A stretch of 64,000 nt of DNA from positions 698,001 to 762,000 of the forward strand of contig NZ_AP028654.1 of NCBI RefSeq assembly GCF_033097505.1. The letters are read 5' to 3'. Positions within the stretch are counted from its first letter, which is position 1. Each line of letters opens with the position of its first letter. Below, one piece after another: positions 15,992 through 25,801 of this stretch. Origin of the DNA: Helicovermis profundi. GTDB lineage: Bacteria; Bacillota; Clostridia; Peptostreptococcales; Acidaminobacteraceae. A model generated the notes under the pieces. The model did no database searches. It worked only from the letters and a program-made list of their open reading frames with translations, and was not told the origin of the DNA. The position numbers and the translations under genes were made by a program.

Positions 15992-18412
15992 ATGAGACAT
16001 TATATGGATAAATACAGAGTAAAAGTTGATGAATTAAGTAGTAAATGTGATAAAAAATGTTTGAATTTTAAGTCTACGGCTGAAATAGAACCATTAAAAG
16101 GTATTATGGGACAAGATAGGGCGGTTGAAGCTATTGAATTTGCACTCGGTATGAAAAAGAAAGGATACAATATTTACGTTTCAGGAAGTTGGGGAACAGG
16201 TAGAAATAGCTATGTAAATCAACTAACATATAAAGAAGCAAAAAATCAAAAGGCACCAAAAGATTGGATTTATGTTAATAATTTTAAGAATTTTAGAAAC
16301 CCAATTGCTATTGGTCTTGAAACTGGGGAAGGCAAAAATTTTATTAGAAGTATGGAATTCATGATTGTGTTTTTTAAAAAAGAAATTCAAAATGTTTTTT
16401 CTAGTAAAGAATATGAAAATACAAGAGCTATAATACTCGAAGAGTATTCTAATGAAACGGATAAAATTATATTAGAACTTAATAAAATTGGTAGAAATTA
16501 TGGATTTAAATTTATTCAAAATGAGAAAGGTCTCATAAGTATTCCTCTTAAGAATGGTGAAGCCATGAATGAAGAAGAATATAAAAATATTTCTGATGAA
16601 GAATATGAAAAACTTAAAGAAAAATCAAATGAACTTAGTTTAGAAACAGTTGAGTATTTTAATGAACTTAGAAAATCTGAAGAAAACTATAGATTGAGAA
16701 TTAAAAATTTAGATGAACAAATGGGTAGAAAAGTTGTTAGTTTTCACTTAATGAATATTAGAGAAAAATATAAAGATAATAAAAATATTTCTCTTTATTT
16801 TGATTATTTGACTGATGATATTGTGGATCATTTAGATAAATTTAAAGGGGAAGAAGAAGAACCAGAAAACCCTGCACTTGCAATGATTGCACCTAAATCT
16901 AAAAAAATCTTCTTTAATAGATATAAGATAAATTTATTTGTTGATAATTCTGAGAAAAAACATGCTCCTGTTGTCTTTGCATCAAACCCTAGTTACTACA
17001 ATATTCTTGGTAGCATTGAGTATAGAAATGAATATGGTGTTATGAAAACTGATTTTATGCAAATTAAACCTGGTGCGCTTCATGAAGCAAATGGTGGATA
17101 TTTAATTGTTCTTGCAAAAGATATACTAACTATGCCCTACGCTTGGAAAGGTATCAAAAGGGCAATGCTTGATGGTAAAGTATCTATTGAATCAATTGGA
17201 AGTCAATATGGTACGGTTGTAAGTCAAACTCTTAAGCCGCAACCAATTCCTCTTAATGTTAAAGTGATAGTTATTGGTGATGCTTACACTTATCAAATGC
17301 TCTATAATTACGATGAGGAATTTAGAAAATTATTTAAAATAATGGCTGATTTTGATATTGAAATGAATAGAAATGAAGAAAATATTATGAAAATAACAAG
17401 TTTCATAAAAAAACATATTGAAGAAGAAAATTTAAAAGAATTTTCAAGTAGTGCAATTGCAAAAATTATTGAATATAGTTCAAGACTTGCTGATGATCAG
17501 CTTAAACTAAGCTCACACTTAAGTAAATTAGTTGATGTTGTCTATGAATCAGATAGATGGGCAGAAATATCAGGTGATAAGTTTGTTAAAGAAGAACATA
17601 TTGAAAAAACACTTGAACAAATTAAAAAAAGAAATCAAAAATATGAAGAAAAAATTATGGAAATGTTTGAAAGTGCGGACTATTTAATTGATGTGGATGG
17701 TGAAAAAGTTGGCGAAATTAACGGCCTTGCAGTGACTGGTTCAGGGCAATATAGTTTTGGTAAACCATCAAAAATAACTGTTGCGACATATAAAGGTAGA
17801 GCTGGGATTGTGAATATCGAAAGGGAAGCTAGGACGAGCGGAGCTATTCATGATAAAGGTGTTTTAATTTTAACTGGTTATTTAGGCTATAAATTTGCTC
17901 AAAACAGACCTCTAGCATTGACGGCAACAATAGTATTTGAACAATTATATTCTGGAGTAGATGGTGACAGTGCGTCTAGTACAGAACTTTATGCAATTCT
18001 TTCGAGTCTTTCTGGAATTCCGATTAAACAAGGTATTGCAGTAACTGGATCGGTTAATCAAAGAGGTATAATTCAACCAATTGGTGGAATTAATGAAAAA
18101 ATTGAGGGGTTCTACAAAGTATGTAAGTTAAAGGGTATAACAGGAAAACAAGGCGTAATGATGCCTCACCAAAATGTAAAAAATTTGATGTTATCAAGTG
18201 AAGTCATTGAAGCCGTTAAAAAAGGAGAGTTCCATATATATGCTGTTACTACAATCGATGAAGGTATAGAAATATTAACTGGTCATAAAGCAGGAACATT
18301 AAATAAAAATGGTAAATTTACTAAAAACTCAATTCATTTCTTAGTAGATAAAAAACTTGATATTCTTGCTCAGCCAATATTAAAAAGAAACTCAGATGGA
18401 AAAACAAAGTAA
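15992..18412 (+). CDS. Lon-like ATP-dependent protease (AAA_32 / S16 family)
   Basis: The 806-residue protein has an N-terminal ATPase region with Walker A near residues 65-73 (GSWGTGRNS; Arg71 replaces the usual Lys), a helical middle region, and a C-terminal S16 protease domain. The catalytic dyad is Ser660 (in DGDSASS) and Lys703 (in GGINEKIEG); their 43-residue spacing equals that of E. coli Lon (Ser679, Lys722). It belongs to the soluble Lon-like proteins with an AAA_32 domain rather than classical LonA, since the LonA N-domain is absent. Substrates are unknown. A GAGGTGA site fits the ATG used. It is alone, followed by a terminator. Confidence 0.9.
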   Translation: MRHYMDKYRVKVDELSSKCDKKCLNFKSTAEIEPLKGIMGQDRAVEAIEFALGMKKKGYNIYVSGSWGTGRNSYVNQLTYKEAKNQKAPKDWIYVNNFKNFRNPIAIGLETGEGKNFIRSMEFMIVFFKKEIQNVFSSKEYENTRAIILEEYSNETDKIILELNKIGRNYGFKFIQNEKGLISIPLKNGEAMNEEEYKNISDEEYEKLKEKSNELSLETVEYFNELRKSEENYRLRIKNLDEQMGRKVVSFHLMNIREKYKDNKNISLYFDYLTDDIVDHLDKFKGEEEEPENPALAMIAPKSKKIFFNRYKINLFVDNSEKKHAPVVFASNPSYYNILGSIEYRNEYGVMKTDFMQIKPGALHEANGGYLIVLAKDILTMPYAWKGIKRAMLDGKVSIESIGSQYGTVVSQTLKPQPIPLNVKVIVIGDAYTYQMLYNYDEEFRKLFKIMADFDIEMNRNEENIMKITSFIKKHIEEENLKEFSSSAIAKIIEYSSRLADDQLKLSSHLSKLVDVVYESDRWAEISGDKFVKEEHIEKTLEQIKKRNQKYEEKIMEMFESADYLIDVDGEKVGEINGLAVTGSGQYSFGKPSKITVATYKGRAGIVNIEREARTSGAIHDKGVLILTGYLGYKFAQNRPLALTATIVFEQLYSGVDGDSASSTELYAILSSLSGIPIKQGIAVTGSVNQRGIIQPIGGINEKIEGFYKVCKLKGITGKQGVMMPHQNVKNLMLSSEVIEAVKKGEFHIYAVTTIDEGIEILTGHKAGTLNKNGKFTKNSIHFLVDKKLDILAQPILKRNSDGKTK

Positions 18413-18437
18413 TAAAATATGGATAGTTTAAAGAATT

Positions 18438-18484
18438 AGGACTTATATAAGTGTGTAAACTACACTAATATAAGTTCTATTTTG
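18438..18484 (+). terminator. Intrinsic terminator after the Lon-like gene
   Basis: A long stem, AGGACTTATATAAGTGT with ACACTAATATAAGTTCT, with one mismatch region and a short loop, is followed by TTTTG. Confidence 0.7.
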
Positions 18485-18511
18485 TAATCATTATATTTTC
18501 CGTTATAATGA

Positions 18512-18538
18512 TTGATACTCCTTTATTGTGGGTATAAT
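18512..18538 (+). promoter_or_regulatory. Candidate promoter of the pel operon
   Basis: TTGATA (18512-18517) and TATAAT (18533-18538) with a short 15-base spacer. The short spacing suggests a weak or assisted promoter. No c-di-GMP riboswitch was recognised in the leader. Confidence 0.45.
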
Positions 18539-18580
18539 ATATTAAAATAAATGAAATATAAAATAATAGAAGGTGATTTT

Positions 18581-19912
18581 ATGAATACGAAAAAAATTTT
18601 TTTCTCTATACTTGAAAATATTATATTTATAGCAATTGTTATTTTAGTATTTTATATTTTACCATACAATAAGGAAAGTTTTTTAACGTTAAATATTCAT
18701 CCTCTATTTTTTGTTGTATTAATTATGGCACTAAGATATGGTTCTGCTATTGGCCTTATCAGTGCATTTTTTGTAAGCCTAACTTATAGCTATATCTATT
18801 TTACACTTGGAAAAGATATGTTTTTGCTTTTCAGCGAATTATCTAATAGTAAATACTTTGTTTATTTTTTTATTATTGCAATTGTTATTGGTAGATTTAA
18901 AGATAATTTTTTATATCATGAAAAAATATCAGATAATAAAATAAATCTTCTTAAAGAAGCAAATCAAAATTTAACTGAGGCAAATAAAGAAGCTTTTGCA
19001 TTAAAGGAAGAATTAAGAAAACAAATAATAGGAGCTGAACATAGTATTCTATCTTTATATGAAATAGCCTCTTCACTAGATACTCTTGATCCTGAAGAAG
19101 TATACACTGAAACAATGGGAATGCTTTCAAAATTTCTTAGAGCAAAGACTATTTCGATATATTCAGTAAATGAAACCAAAGGAGTACTTAGACTAAAAAT
19201 AAGGCTTGGTGAGGGTAGTAATTTACCTAATTCTATTTTTTATGAAGATAATGAATCATTTTATGAATTAATTAATAAAAAAAATATTGTAAAACATATT
19301 TATAAAAGTGATGATAATTGTCCTTTGATGTGCGCCCCACTAATAGATGATGGAAAAGTAGTAGCAATTCTTAATATTGAAATGATCGAGTTTAAGTTTG
19401 TAACTGATTATACGTATAATGTTTTCAAGATTATAGTTGAATGGGTTAATAAAGCACTGATAAGGGCATTAAGTGCTGAAGAAGATTTAAGAGAAAATGA
19501 GGTTTTTCAAGGAACAAATATTTTATTTTTTTCTAATTTTATAGATAGATTAGATAAGGAAGAACACAGAAAAGAAAAATTTAATATTGAATATATTTTA
19601 TTATCTTACTATATTAAAAATCCTAATTTAGAATATATTTCTAAAAAATCATTAAAAATACTTAGAGATGTAGATATTGTAGGAATGAAATGTAATTTTA
19701 ATTTTATTGATTGTGTAGATAAAAAAAGAAACTCTATTAAAGAAATAAATATTAAAATGAATAATGTTTCTAATAAAATTAAAAAATATAATTTAAAAGG
19801 AAATGTTTTTTTCCTATTACCTGCTACTCCTATGAATCAAAAAGACCATATAGAAGAAAGAATATTAAGTACCTTTGATTATAAATTGGAGAAAACATAT
19901 GAAATTAAATAA
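18581..19912 (+). CDS. pelD: PelD, c-di-GMP receptor of the Pel exopolysaccharide system
   Basis: This 443-residue protein has about four membrane helices (roughly 6-120), a coiled linker, a GAF domain (about 145-290) and a C-terminal degenerate GGDEF domain. In the latter, RDVDIVGMK followed by CNFNF aligns with the RxxDxxxRYGGDEF block, so the catalytic GGDEF is lost but the c-di-GMP-binding RxxD (R362, D365) is kept. That is the hallmark of PelD, which switches on Pel synthesis when c-di-GMP binds. The start is set at 18581 (AGAAGGTG site) rather than an upstream ATG. It overlaps the next gene by 14 bases. Confidence 0.88.
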   Translation: MNTKKIFFSILENIIFIAIVILVFYILPYNKESFLTLNIHPLFFVVLIMALRYGSAIGLISAFFVSLTYSYIYFTLGKDMFLLFSELSNSKYFVYFFIIAIVIGRFKDNFLYHEKISDNKINLLKEANQNLTEANKEAFALKEELRKQIIGAEHSILSLYEIASSLDTLDPEEVYTETMGMLSKFLRAKTISIYSVNETKGVLRLKIRLGEGSNLPNSIFYEDNESFYELINKKNIVKHIYKSDDNCPLMCAPLIDDGKVVAILNIEMIEFKFVTDYTYNVFKIIVEWVNKALIRALSAEEDLRENEVFQGTNILFFSNFIDRLDKEEHRKEKFNIEYILLSYYIKNPNLEYISKKSLKILRDVDIVGMKCNFNFIDCVDKKRNSIKEINIKMNNVSNKIKKYNLKGNVFFLLPATPMNQKDHIEERILSTFDYKLEKTYEIK

Positions 19913-21728
19913 AAAACTTCTAATTATTATTTTGATTATTATTATATCAGCAATTATAGTACAAGTTTCAAGACAAAATGTCTTTTCAAGAAATTTATCA
20001 GTAAATCAAAAAAAGATTAAGCTAAACTTAAATTATAGTAATAGTATTTTACCTAATGACTATAGGAAATTTGTTTTTTTATATTCTACAGATTCTCCCG
20101 GTAATAAGCTAATATATTATCAAGTAAATGAAGTTTTTAAATTAACAAAATTAAATATAGAATTTGTTAATATTGAAAAGGAAAATTCTACGGAAATTAT
20201 TACATCACTTACAAATAACGACCTAATAATAATAGGAACTGAGAATATAGAAAATTATAGAAATAATGAATTAATAGTGAAATATGTAAAAAATGGTGGA
20301 ACGGTAGTATCTCTTTTAAGAAATCATGCTGTTGATTTAGATGAAATATTTGGAATTAAAGAACAATTTGGATTTAGAGATAAAGATTTAATTGGTCTTA
20401 AATTTACAAAAAAATTTTTCCCTGGTTTGGATGAAATTGAAATTACTAATGAACTTATATCGCATTCAATAATAAATATGAAACTTTCACCTAATGTTGA
20501 TGTAATTGCGACTTCAGAAAACACTCCTATTATATGGGAAAATGATTATTATTTAGGACGAACTATGTATGTGAATTCAACAATGTTAATGGATAAAAAT
20601 AATCGTGGTGTCCTTCTACAAACAATTTTATATCCACTTAAGTATTCTATTTACAATATTATGAATGCATTTATTTTAGATATTGATGATTTTCCGGCAC
20701 CAATTAAAAGAGGCAAATCAGATATTATATTTAAGGAATATTCACTTAAAAACACACAATTTTATAGGCAAATATGGCTTTCAGATATCATAAATTTAGC
20801 TTATAAAATGCATATAAAAATTACGGGTTTAATTATTGGAACTTACAATAATAATACTTCACTTCCAATTAAAAAACTTGGAAATACGAATATAGAAGAT
20901 ATTCAGTACTATGGTAGAAGGCTCAAAGAAAATGGTGGTGAAATAGGAATACATGGTTATAATCATCAGTCGCTTGCTTTAAAAGGTGAAATGAATCATG
21001 AAAGTTATGGATATAAACCGTGGGAGTCAAAAAAAGCAATGGTGTCTGCTTTAACGGAATTAAGAGATGAAATTTATAATATATATGGTAAAATTAATAT
21101 TTTTACTTATGTAGCACCTTCAAATATAATTTCAATTGAAGGAAAGGAAGCGGTTAAAGAAGTATTTAAGGATATTGTTGTTTTTGCAGGAATTTATACT
21201 GGTAGTCCTGAGAAAGGTGTATTGTACCAAGAATATGGACCTGATCCTGATATTAAAGGCGTTTATACTATGCCTAGAATTAGCTCTGGATATGAAAATA
21301 CAAAGGAAAATATGTGGTCGATTTATAATTCAATTGCAACCTATGGCGTTTTTAATCACTTTATTCATCCTGATGATGTACTAGATAAAGAAAGATCAGA
21401 TGGAAAGACGTGGAGAGAATTATACAAGGAATTTACTGCACTTATAACGGACACCAAAAATAGATTTCCTTTTTTAAGAAATATGACAGATTATGAGGCC
21501 TATAATTATTTTAGATCTAGCGAAAACTTAAAAGTATATACAAATTATAAGGATCATAAAATATATATATATAATGAGAATTTTATTTCGCCAGTGTATT
21601 ATATACTTCGCATTAATGGTAAGGTTACGGATATTAAAGGCGGCACATATTCGCTATTTGATAAAGATTTGAATCTTTATATTATTGAGTGCACAGATAA
21701 AAATATTATTATTTCTACAAAAGAATAA
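19899..21728 (+). CDS. pelA: Pel polysaccharide deacetylase (PelA deacetylase-type, DUF2194)
   Basis: The 609-residue protein has an N-terminal membrane anchor (about 5-24) and an extracytoplasmic region ending in a NodB-like deacetylase domain: DIDDFP near residue 260 supplies the metal and catalytic acids, HGYNH near 351 the metal-binding histidines, and HPDD later a further His. It fits the Gram-positive PelA deacetylase, which lacks the glycoside hydrolase domain of the Pseudomonas protein. It should partly remove acetyl groups from the GalNAc/GlcNAc polymer outside the membrane. The start at 19899 follows a TTGGAG site. The separate hydrolase, PelB and PelC are absent, as expected without an outer membrane. 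Confidence 0.85.
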   Translation: MKLNKKLLIIILIIIISAIIVQVSRQNVFSRNLSVNQKKIKLNLNYSNSILPNDYRKFVFLYSTDSPGNKLIYYQVNEVFKLTKLNIEFVNIEKENSTEIITSLTNNDLIIIGTENIENYRNNELIVKYVKNGGTVVSLLRNHAVDLDEIFGIKEQFGFRDKDLIGLKFTKKFFPGLDEIEITNELISHSIINMKLSPNVDVIATSENTPIIWENDYYLGRTMYVNSTMLMDKNNRGVLLQTILYPLKYSIYNIMNAFILDIDDFPAPIKRGKSDIIFKEYSLKNTQFYRQIWLSDIINLAYKMHIKITGLIIGTYNNNTSLPIKKLGNTNIEDIQYYGRRLKENGGEIGIHGYNHQSLALKGEMNHESYGYKPWESKKAMVSALTELRDEIYNIYGKINIFTYVAPSNIISIEGKEAVKEVFKDIVVFAGIYTGSPEKGVLYQEYGPDPDIKGVYTMPRISSGYENTKENMWSIYNSIATYGVFNHFIHPDDVLDKERSDGKTWRELYKEFTALITDTKNRFPFLRNMTDYEAYNYFRSSENLKVYTNYKDHKIYIYNENFISPVYYILRINGKVTDIKGGTYSLFDKDLNLYIIECTDKNIIISTKE

Positions 21729-21739
21729 AGAGGTGTTTT

Positions 21740-22687
21740 ATGCTTTTAATTGTAGTAAGTTCATTTGTGATTTTGATATTAGAAGTATTAGGTTTTGTAG
21801 TTTTAAAAAGTAATTTCGATATTACGCATATATTATTTTTTCACGCTTTTTTAACATTAATTTTGTTTTTTATTCAGTATAAAAAAAGTAAATTTATTGG
21901 TTTTTCATTTTTGATAATTCTATTTGTGCCTATTATTGGCATTGCAATTTATACTATAATTACGTCTATAATATTAATCTCTGAAAGAAATAGTGCTCTT
22001 GATGATTATGAAAAATATATTAGTGATTTTGAACTAATATTAAAGAAAAAACCGTCTACTTTTATTAAAGAGGCAAATACTCTTGGATTGATAGATACAT
22101 TAATAAGAGAAGATGCTAAAAATAAAAAGAAAACAATTACGGATTTAATAGCAAATGATGTCGATATTAAAATTGATGCATTGAAATTAGGCCTTTTAGA
22201 TACTGATCAAGAGGTTGTCCATTATTCTTCAACACTTCTTAGTACAATTGAAAGAGAGTTTGAAGAATCACTTTCAAATTCAATTAATAAATACAAGGAA
22301 TCTAGTGATAAGTCACTTTTATTAGAAGTAATTAATAATTATAGCAAATACCTTAATTCTGGATTACTTGAAGGAGAATTAAAAGTAATTCATCAAAAAG
22401 AATATATTGATTTTTTAGAAAAACATTTTGAAATTTTTCAAACAAAAGATACTTTATTAAAAATAATTAGGACATATATTAATCTAAAAAAATTTAAAAG
22501 ATCTTTAGAGTATTACAAAATACTTTTAAGTGAATTTGAAGAAGATAAGCTTACTTATTTTGTGGGAATGGAACTGTATTATAAAACAAAAGACTATGAT
22601 TCTGTTTATAATATGGCAAATATTATTAGAAAAAAGAAATATTTCTTAACTGATGAAGAAAATAAACGTTTGAAGTATTGGAGTTGA
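21740..22687 (+). CDS. pelE: PelE-like membrane and TPR protein
   Basis: The 315-residue protein has three or four membrane segments in the first 85 residues, followed by a helical soluble part with repeat character consistent with TPR-like helices (about 100-315). In Pel systems PelE sits with PelD and PelG in the inner membrane synthase complex and links to the glycosyltransferase PelF. Sequence similarity is weak by eye, and the call rests on topology plus its place between the deacetylase and pelF. A GAGGTG site precedes the ATG. Its 3' end lies 5 bases before the pelF start. Confidence 0.75.
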   Translation: MLLIVVSSFVILILEVLGFVVLKSNFDITHILFFHAFLTLILFFIQYKKSKFIGFSFLIILFVPIIGIAIYTIITSIILISERNSALDDYEKYISDFELILKKKPSTFIKEANTLGLIDTLIREDAKNKKKTITDLIANDVDIKIDALKLGLLDTDQEVVHYSSTLLSTIEREFEESLSNSINKYKESSDKSLLLEVINNYSKYLNSGLLEGELKVIHQKEYIDFLEKHFEIFQTKDTLLKIIRTYINLKKFKRSLEYYKILLSEFEEDKLTYFVGMELYYKTKDYDSVYNMANIIRKKKYFLTDEENKRLKYWS

Positions 22688-22692
22688 TATTA

Positions 22693-24108
22693 ATGAAAAT
22701 AGCAATTATCGCAGAAGGGTCATATCCATATATTTCAGGTGGTGTATCTTCTTGGGCCAATCAATTAATTAATGCTGTAAGTGAACATGAGTTTATTATT
22801 GTAAGTATTATGGCGTCAAGAAAAGAAAATCTCGAATATAAATACAAATTACCTAAAAATGTATCAAAAGTTATAACTTTTTATTTAGATGATTATTTAG
22901 ATCAAAATCCGAATCAACTTAACCATAAAGTTAAGGCAAATGATAAGGAAAAAGAAGAACTAATTAAGTTTTTAACATTTGATAGTGAGTGTGATGTAAA
23001 TTCAATAATTAAATTAATGATAAACAAAAAAAAATTTGGTACAACAATTCAATTTTTACAAAGTGAATTTTTTTGGGAAATGATTCTTGAAATTTATAAT
23101 AAATCTTACTCTGATAATGGATTAAATGAATTTTTTTGGTCATTAAGATCAATGTATTTAAATATGATAAATGTAATTCAAAGCCAAGTGCCACAGGCTG
23201 ATCTTTATCATTCAGTTTCTACTGGATATTCAGGTCTTATTAGTCTAATTGGTAAAATAAAGTATAATTCTCCATTTATTCTTACTGAACATGGTATTTA
23301 TCCAAGAGAAAGAGAAGAAGAATTATTAAAAGCTAAATGGGTAAAAGGAATTTATAAAAAAATGTGGATAGATTTTTTTTATTTTATTTCTAAAAGTGCA
23401 TATAAAAATGCTGATGTTATAATTTCACTTTTTAATAGAAGTAGAGATATTCAATTAGAACTTGGTTCAAAGGAAGAGAAAACTTTGGTTATTCCAAATG
23501 GTGTAAAAAATGGCTTTTATGATATTGAGCCAAAAGAACATAAAGGACATATAATAGGAGCAATTGTAAGAATTGTTCCTATTAAAGATATAAAAACATT
23601 GATACGTTCATTTAAAATTGTTAAGAATTCTTTAGAAGATGTAAAACTTATGATAATTGGACCTTCAAGTGAAGATGAAGATTATTATGAAGAGTGTCTG
23701 GATTTAGTGAAAAGATTAGATCTTGGTGATTCAATTGAATTTACTGGTAGAGTTAATATTAAAGATTATTTGCCTATTATTGATGTTTTAGTATTAACAT
23801 CACTTTCAGAAGGCCAGCCACTTGTAATGCTAGAAGGAATGGCAGCTTCAATTCCTTTTGTTTCTACAGACGTAGGTTCATGCAAAGAACTTACTAGTGG
23901 AACTAGTGAGGATAATTTAGGTCGTTCGGGAATAGTTACAAAACCTGTATCACCTCTTGAAACAGCAAATGCTATTATAAAGATATTAAGTAGTAAAGAT
24001 GAAGCTAGAAGAATGGGTTTGGTAGGAAGAAAAAGAGTAAAAAAATATTATACTCATGATATGTTTATAGAAAAATATAAGCAAATATATAAGAAATTTG
24101 GTGATTAA
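22693..24108 (+). CDS. pelF: PelF family glycosyltransferase (GT4)
   Basis: The 471-residue protein opens with IAIIAEGSYPYISGGVSSWANQLI, the PelF signature, and has the GT-B C-terminal half with IPNGV, GAIVRIVPIKDIKTLIRSF and the nucleotide-sugar motif SLSEGQPLVMLEGMAASIPFVSTD. It should polymerise UDP-activated N-acetylhexosamines in the cytoplasm, passing the chain to PelG. The ATG at 22693 is used because a TTGGAG site lies 9 bases upstream; the longer frame begins at a TTG that overlaps that site. The stop codon abuts the pelG start. Confidence 0.93.
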   Translation: MKIAIIAEGSYPYISGGVSSWANQLINAVSEHEFIIVSIMASRKENLEYKYKLPKNVSKVITFYLDDYLDQNPNQLNHKVKANDKEKEELIKFLTFDSECDVNSIIKLMINKKKFGTTIQFLQSEFFWEMILEIYNKSYSDNGLNEFFWSLRSMYLNMINVIQSQVPQADLYHSVSTGYSGLISLIGKIKYNSPFILTEHGIYPREREEELLKAKWVKGIYKKMWIDFFYFISKSAYKNADVIISLFNRSRDIQLELGSKEEKTLVIPNGVKNGFYDIEPKEHKGHIIGAIVRIVPIKDIKTLIRSFKIVKNSLEDVKLMIIGPSSEDEDYYEECLDLVKRLDLGDSIEFTGRVNIKDYLPIIDVLVLTSLSEGQPLVMLEGMAASIPFVSTDVGSCKELTSGTSEDNLGRSGIVTKPVSPLETANAIIKILSSKDEARRMGLVGRKRVKKYYTHDMFIEKYKQIYKKFGD

Positions 24109-25641
24109 ATGGCAGGAATAGGATTTACCTTAAAAAAACTTTTTGAAAAAGAAACTATTTTAGAAAAAATGAAAGCTTATTTTTTCTCTGGAATAGTAGC
24201 TGCAGGGCCTTGGATAATATCAGTTCTTACAATTAATATATTAATATTTTTTTCAAGAATATATTTTTCTAGTTTGTCCGAAATGGATTTGTTTATGGGT
24301 TCAATAGTATATGCATTTGTTTTTTCGCAAATAATTACTGCACCATTTCAGCTCTTAATTACAAGGTATATTTCTGACCAACTTTATAAAAAAGACTATG
24401 CTTCTATGAAAGCATCCTATAATGGGCTTAGTAATATTATAATAATCATTACAATTAGCCTAGGCTACTTATATTATTTTACTAAAAATGTTCCTTATTA
24501 TTATAAATATATGGCGGTTTTACTTTTTATGTTTATATCTCTTGTATGGATTACCATGGTGTATCTTAGCGCTATTAAAAATTATGCTATTATTTCATAT
24601 GGATACTTAGCTGGAGGTGTAGCTACAGTTATTTTGTCTTTTTTAACGACCTATGGATTTAATGAATCACAAATTAATTATATTTATAATACTGTCGGAA
24701 TTAAGCTAAAGGTTGGAACTATTATTAGTTTACCCTTTAATGATTTGTATCAGGCGAGTTCATTATTGTTTTCATATTTAATTGGTATTATTTTAGTTTT
24801 TTCAATATTATTTTTTAGTTTTGTAAATACATTTAAGATTAGTAATAATAAAAAATATGATTTTATTAGATATATGAATCTATTTCCAAGTTTATTTTTT
24901 TCAGGATTATTTTATACAATGGGACTTTGGATAGATGATATTCTTATGTGGTATAGCAAATTCGGAAAGAATGTTTTAGATGTTTATAAGTTTGCACCAA
25001 TATATGATAATGCAGTATTTTTAGCATATTTAACAGTGATACCTACAATGATTATGTTTATGGTTTCTGTTGAAACGGAGTTTTATGAGAATTATAGAAA
25101 ATATTATGGTTTAGCTTCATCTAAAGGAACTTATAAAGAAATAGCTATTGCAAGGGATGAAATGAGAACTTCAATATTTAGATTGTTATTATATACATTT
25201 GAAACTCAAACTTTTATAACATTATTTATTATTATCATTTCTAAATATATTTTTATTTATTTAAATTTTCCTTTATTAATAGTAGGAATTTTTAGGATAT
25301 GTGCACTTGGAGCTTTATGTAATATTTTTATTTTACTAATATTCTTAGTATTATTATATTTTGAATCAAGAAAAGAAGTTTTATTAATTACATTTATATT
25401 TATGGTTTCCACAGCATTTTTTACAGTAGTAATGATTCCATTTGGTGAGAGTTTTTATGGATTTGGTTATTTTTTAGGATCTTTATCAACTTTACTGATA
25501 GCAATGGTATTTTTGTTTAAATTTTTTAAGAAAATTGATTACAATACATTTGGAAGACAGGCTATATTTTTTAAAGAGTCAAGTGGATTTTTTATCACAT
25601 TATCCAATAAATTAAACAAAATAACGCAAAAGATGAACTAA
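24109..25641 (+). CDS. pelG: PelG family polysaccharide transporter
   Basis: The 510-residue protein has about twelve membrane helices and begins AGIGFTLKKLF followed by a helix with AAGPWIISVL, which is characteristic of PelG. PelG is a MATE/MOP-superfamily membrane protein that is thought to carry the growing Pel chain across the membrane with PelD and PelE. It is the last gene of the operon; a strong bidirectional terminator follows. Confidence 0.92.
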   Translation: MAGIGFTLKKLFEKETILEKMKAYFFSGIVAAGPWIISVLTINILIFFSRIYFSSLSEMDLFMGSIVYAFVFSQIITAPFQLLITRYISDQLYKKDYASMKASYNGLSNIIIIITISLGYLYYFTKNVPYYYKYMAVLLFMFISLVWITMVYLSAIKNYAIISYGYLAGGVATVILSFLTTYGFNESQINYIYNTVGIKLKVGTIISLPFNDLYQASSLLFSYLIGIILVFSILFFSFVNTFKISNNKKYDFIRYMNLFPSLFFSGLFYTMGLWIDDILMWYSKFGKNVLDVYKFAPIYDNAVFLAYLTVIPTMIMFMVSVETEFYENYRKYYGLASSKGTYKEIAIARDEMRTSIFRLLLYTFETQTFITLFIIIISKYIFIYLNFPLLIVGIFRICALGALCNIFILLIFLVLLYFESRKEVLLITFIFMVSTAFFTVVMIPFGESFYGFGYFLGSLSTLLIAMVFLFKFFKKIDYNTFGRQAIFFKESSGFFITLSNKLNKITQKMN

Positions 25642-25686
25642 TTGTGTATAAGTGTTTGAAAATTCAAATATAAACATGTAATTAAC

Positions 25687-25735
25687 AAAACAATCCACAA
25701 AGTAAAATTATATTGTGGATTGTTTTATTTTTTTT
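25687..25735. terminator. Bidirectional terminator between pelG and cbiL
   Basis: AAAACAATCCACAA (25687-25700) pairs with TTGTGGATTGTTTT (25713-25726), followed by a run of nine T on the plus strand. The minus-strand arm also ends in TTTT. Confidence 0.92.
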
Positions 25736-25801
25736 GATGGTTTACTTTAACAATTGTGGATAAATAATTCTAAAAATTCGCAATGAATCTAATAAAATTA
25801 T

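Noticed and set aside
18413-18580. c-di-GMP riboswitch before pelD
   Set aside because: The leader is short and shows none of the aptamer's conserved blocks; control is more likely at PelD itself.
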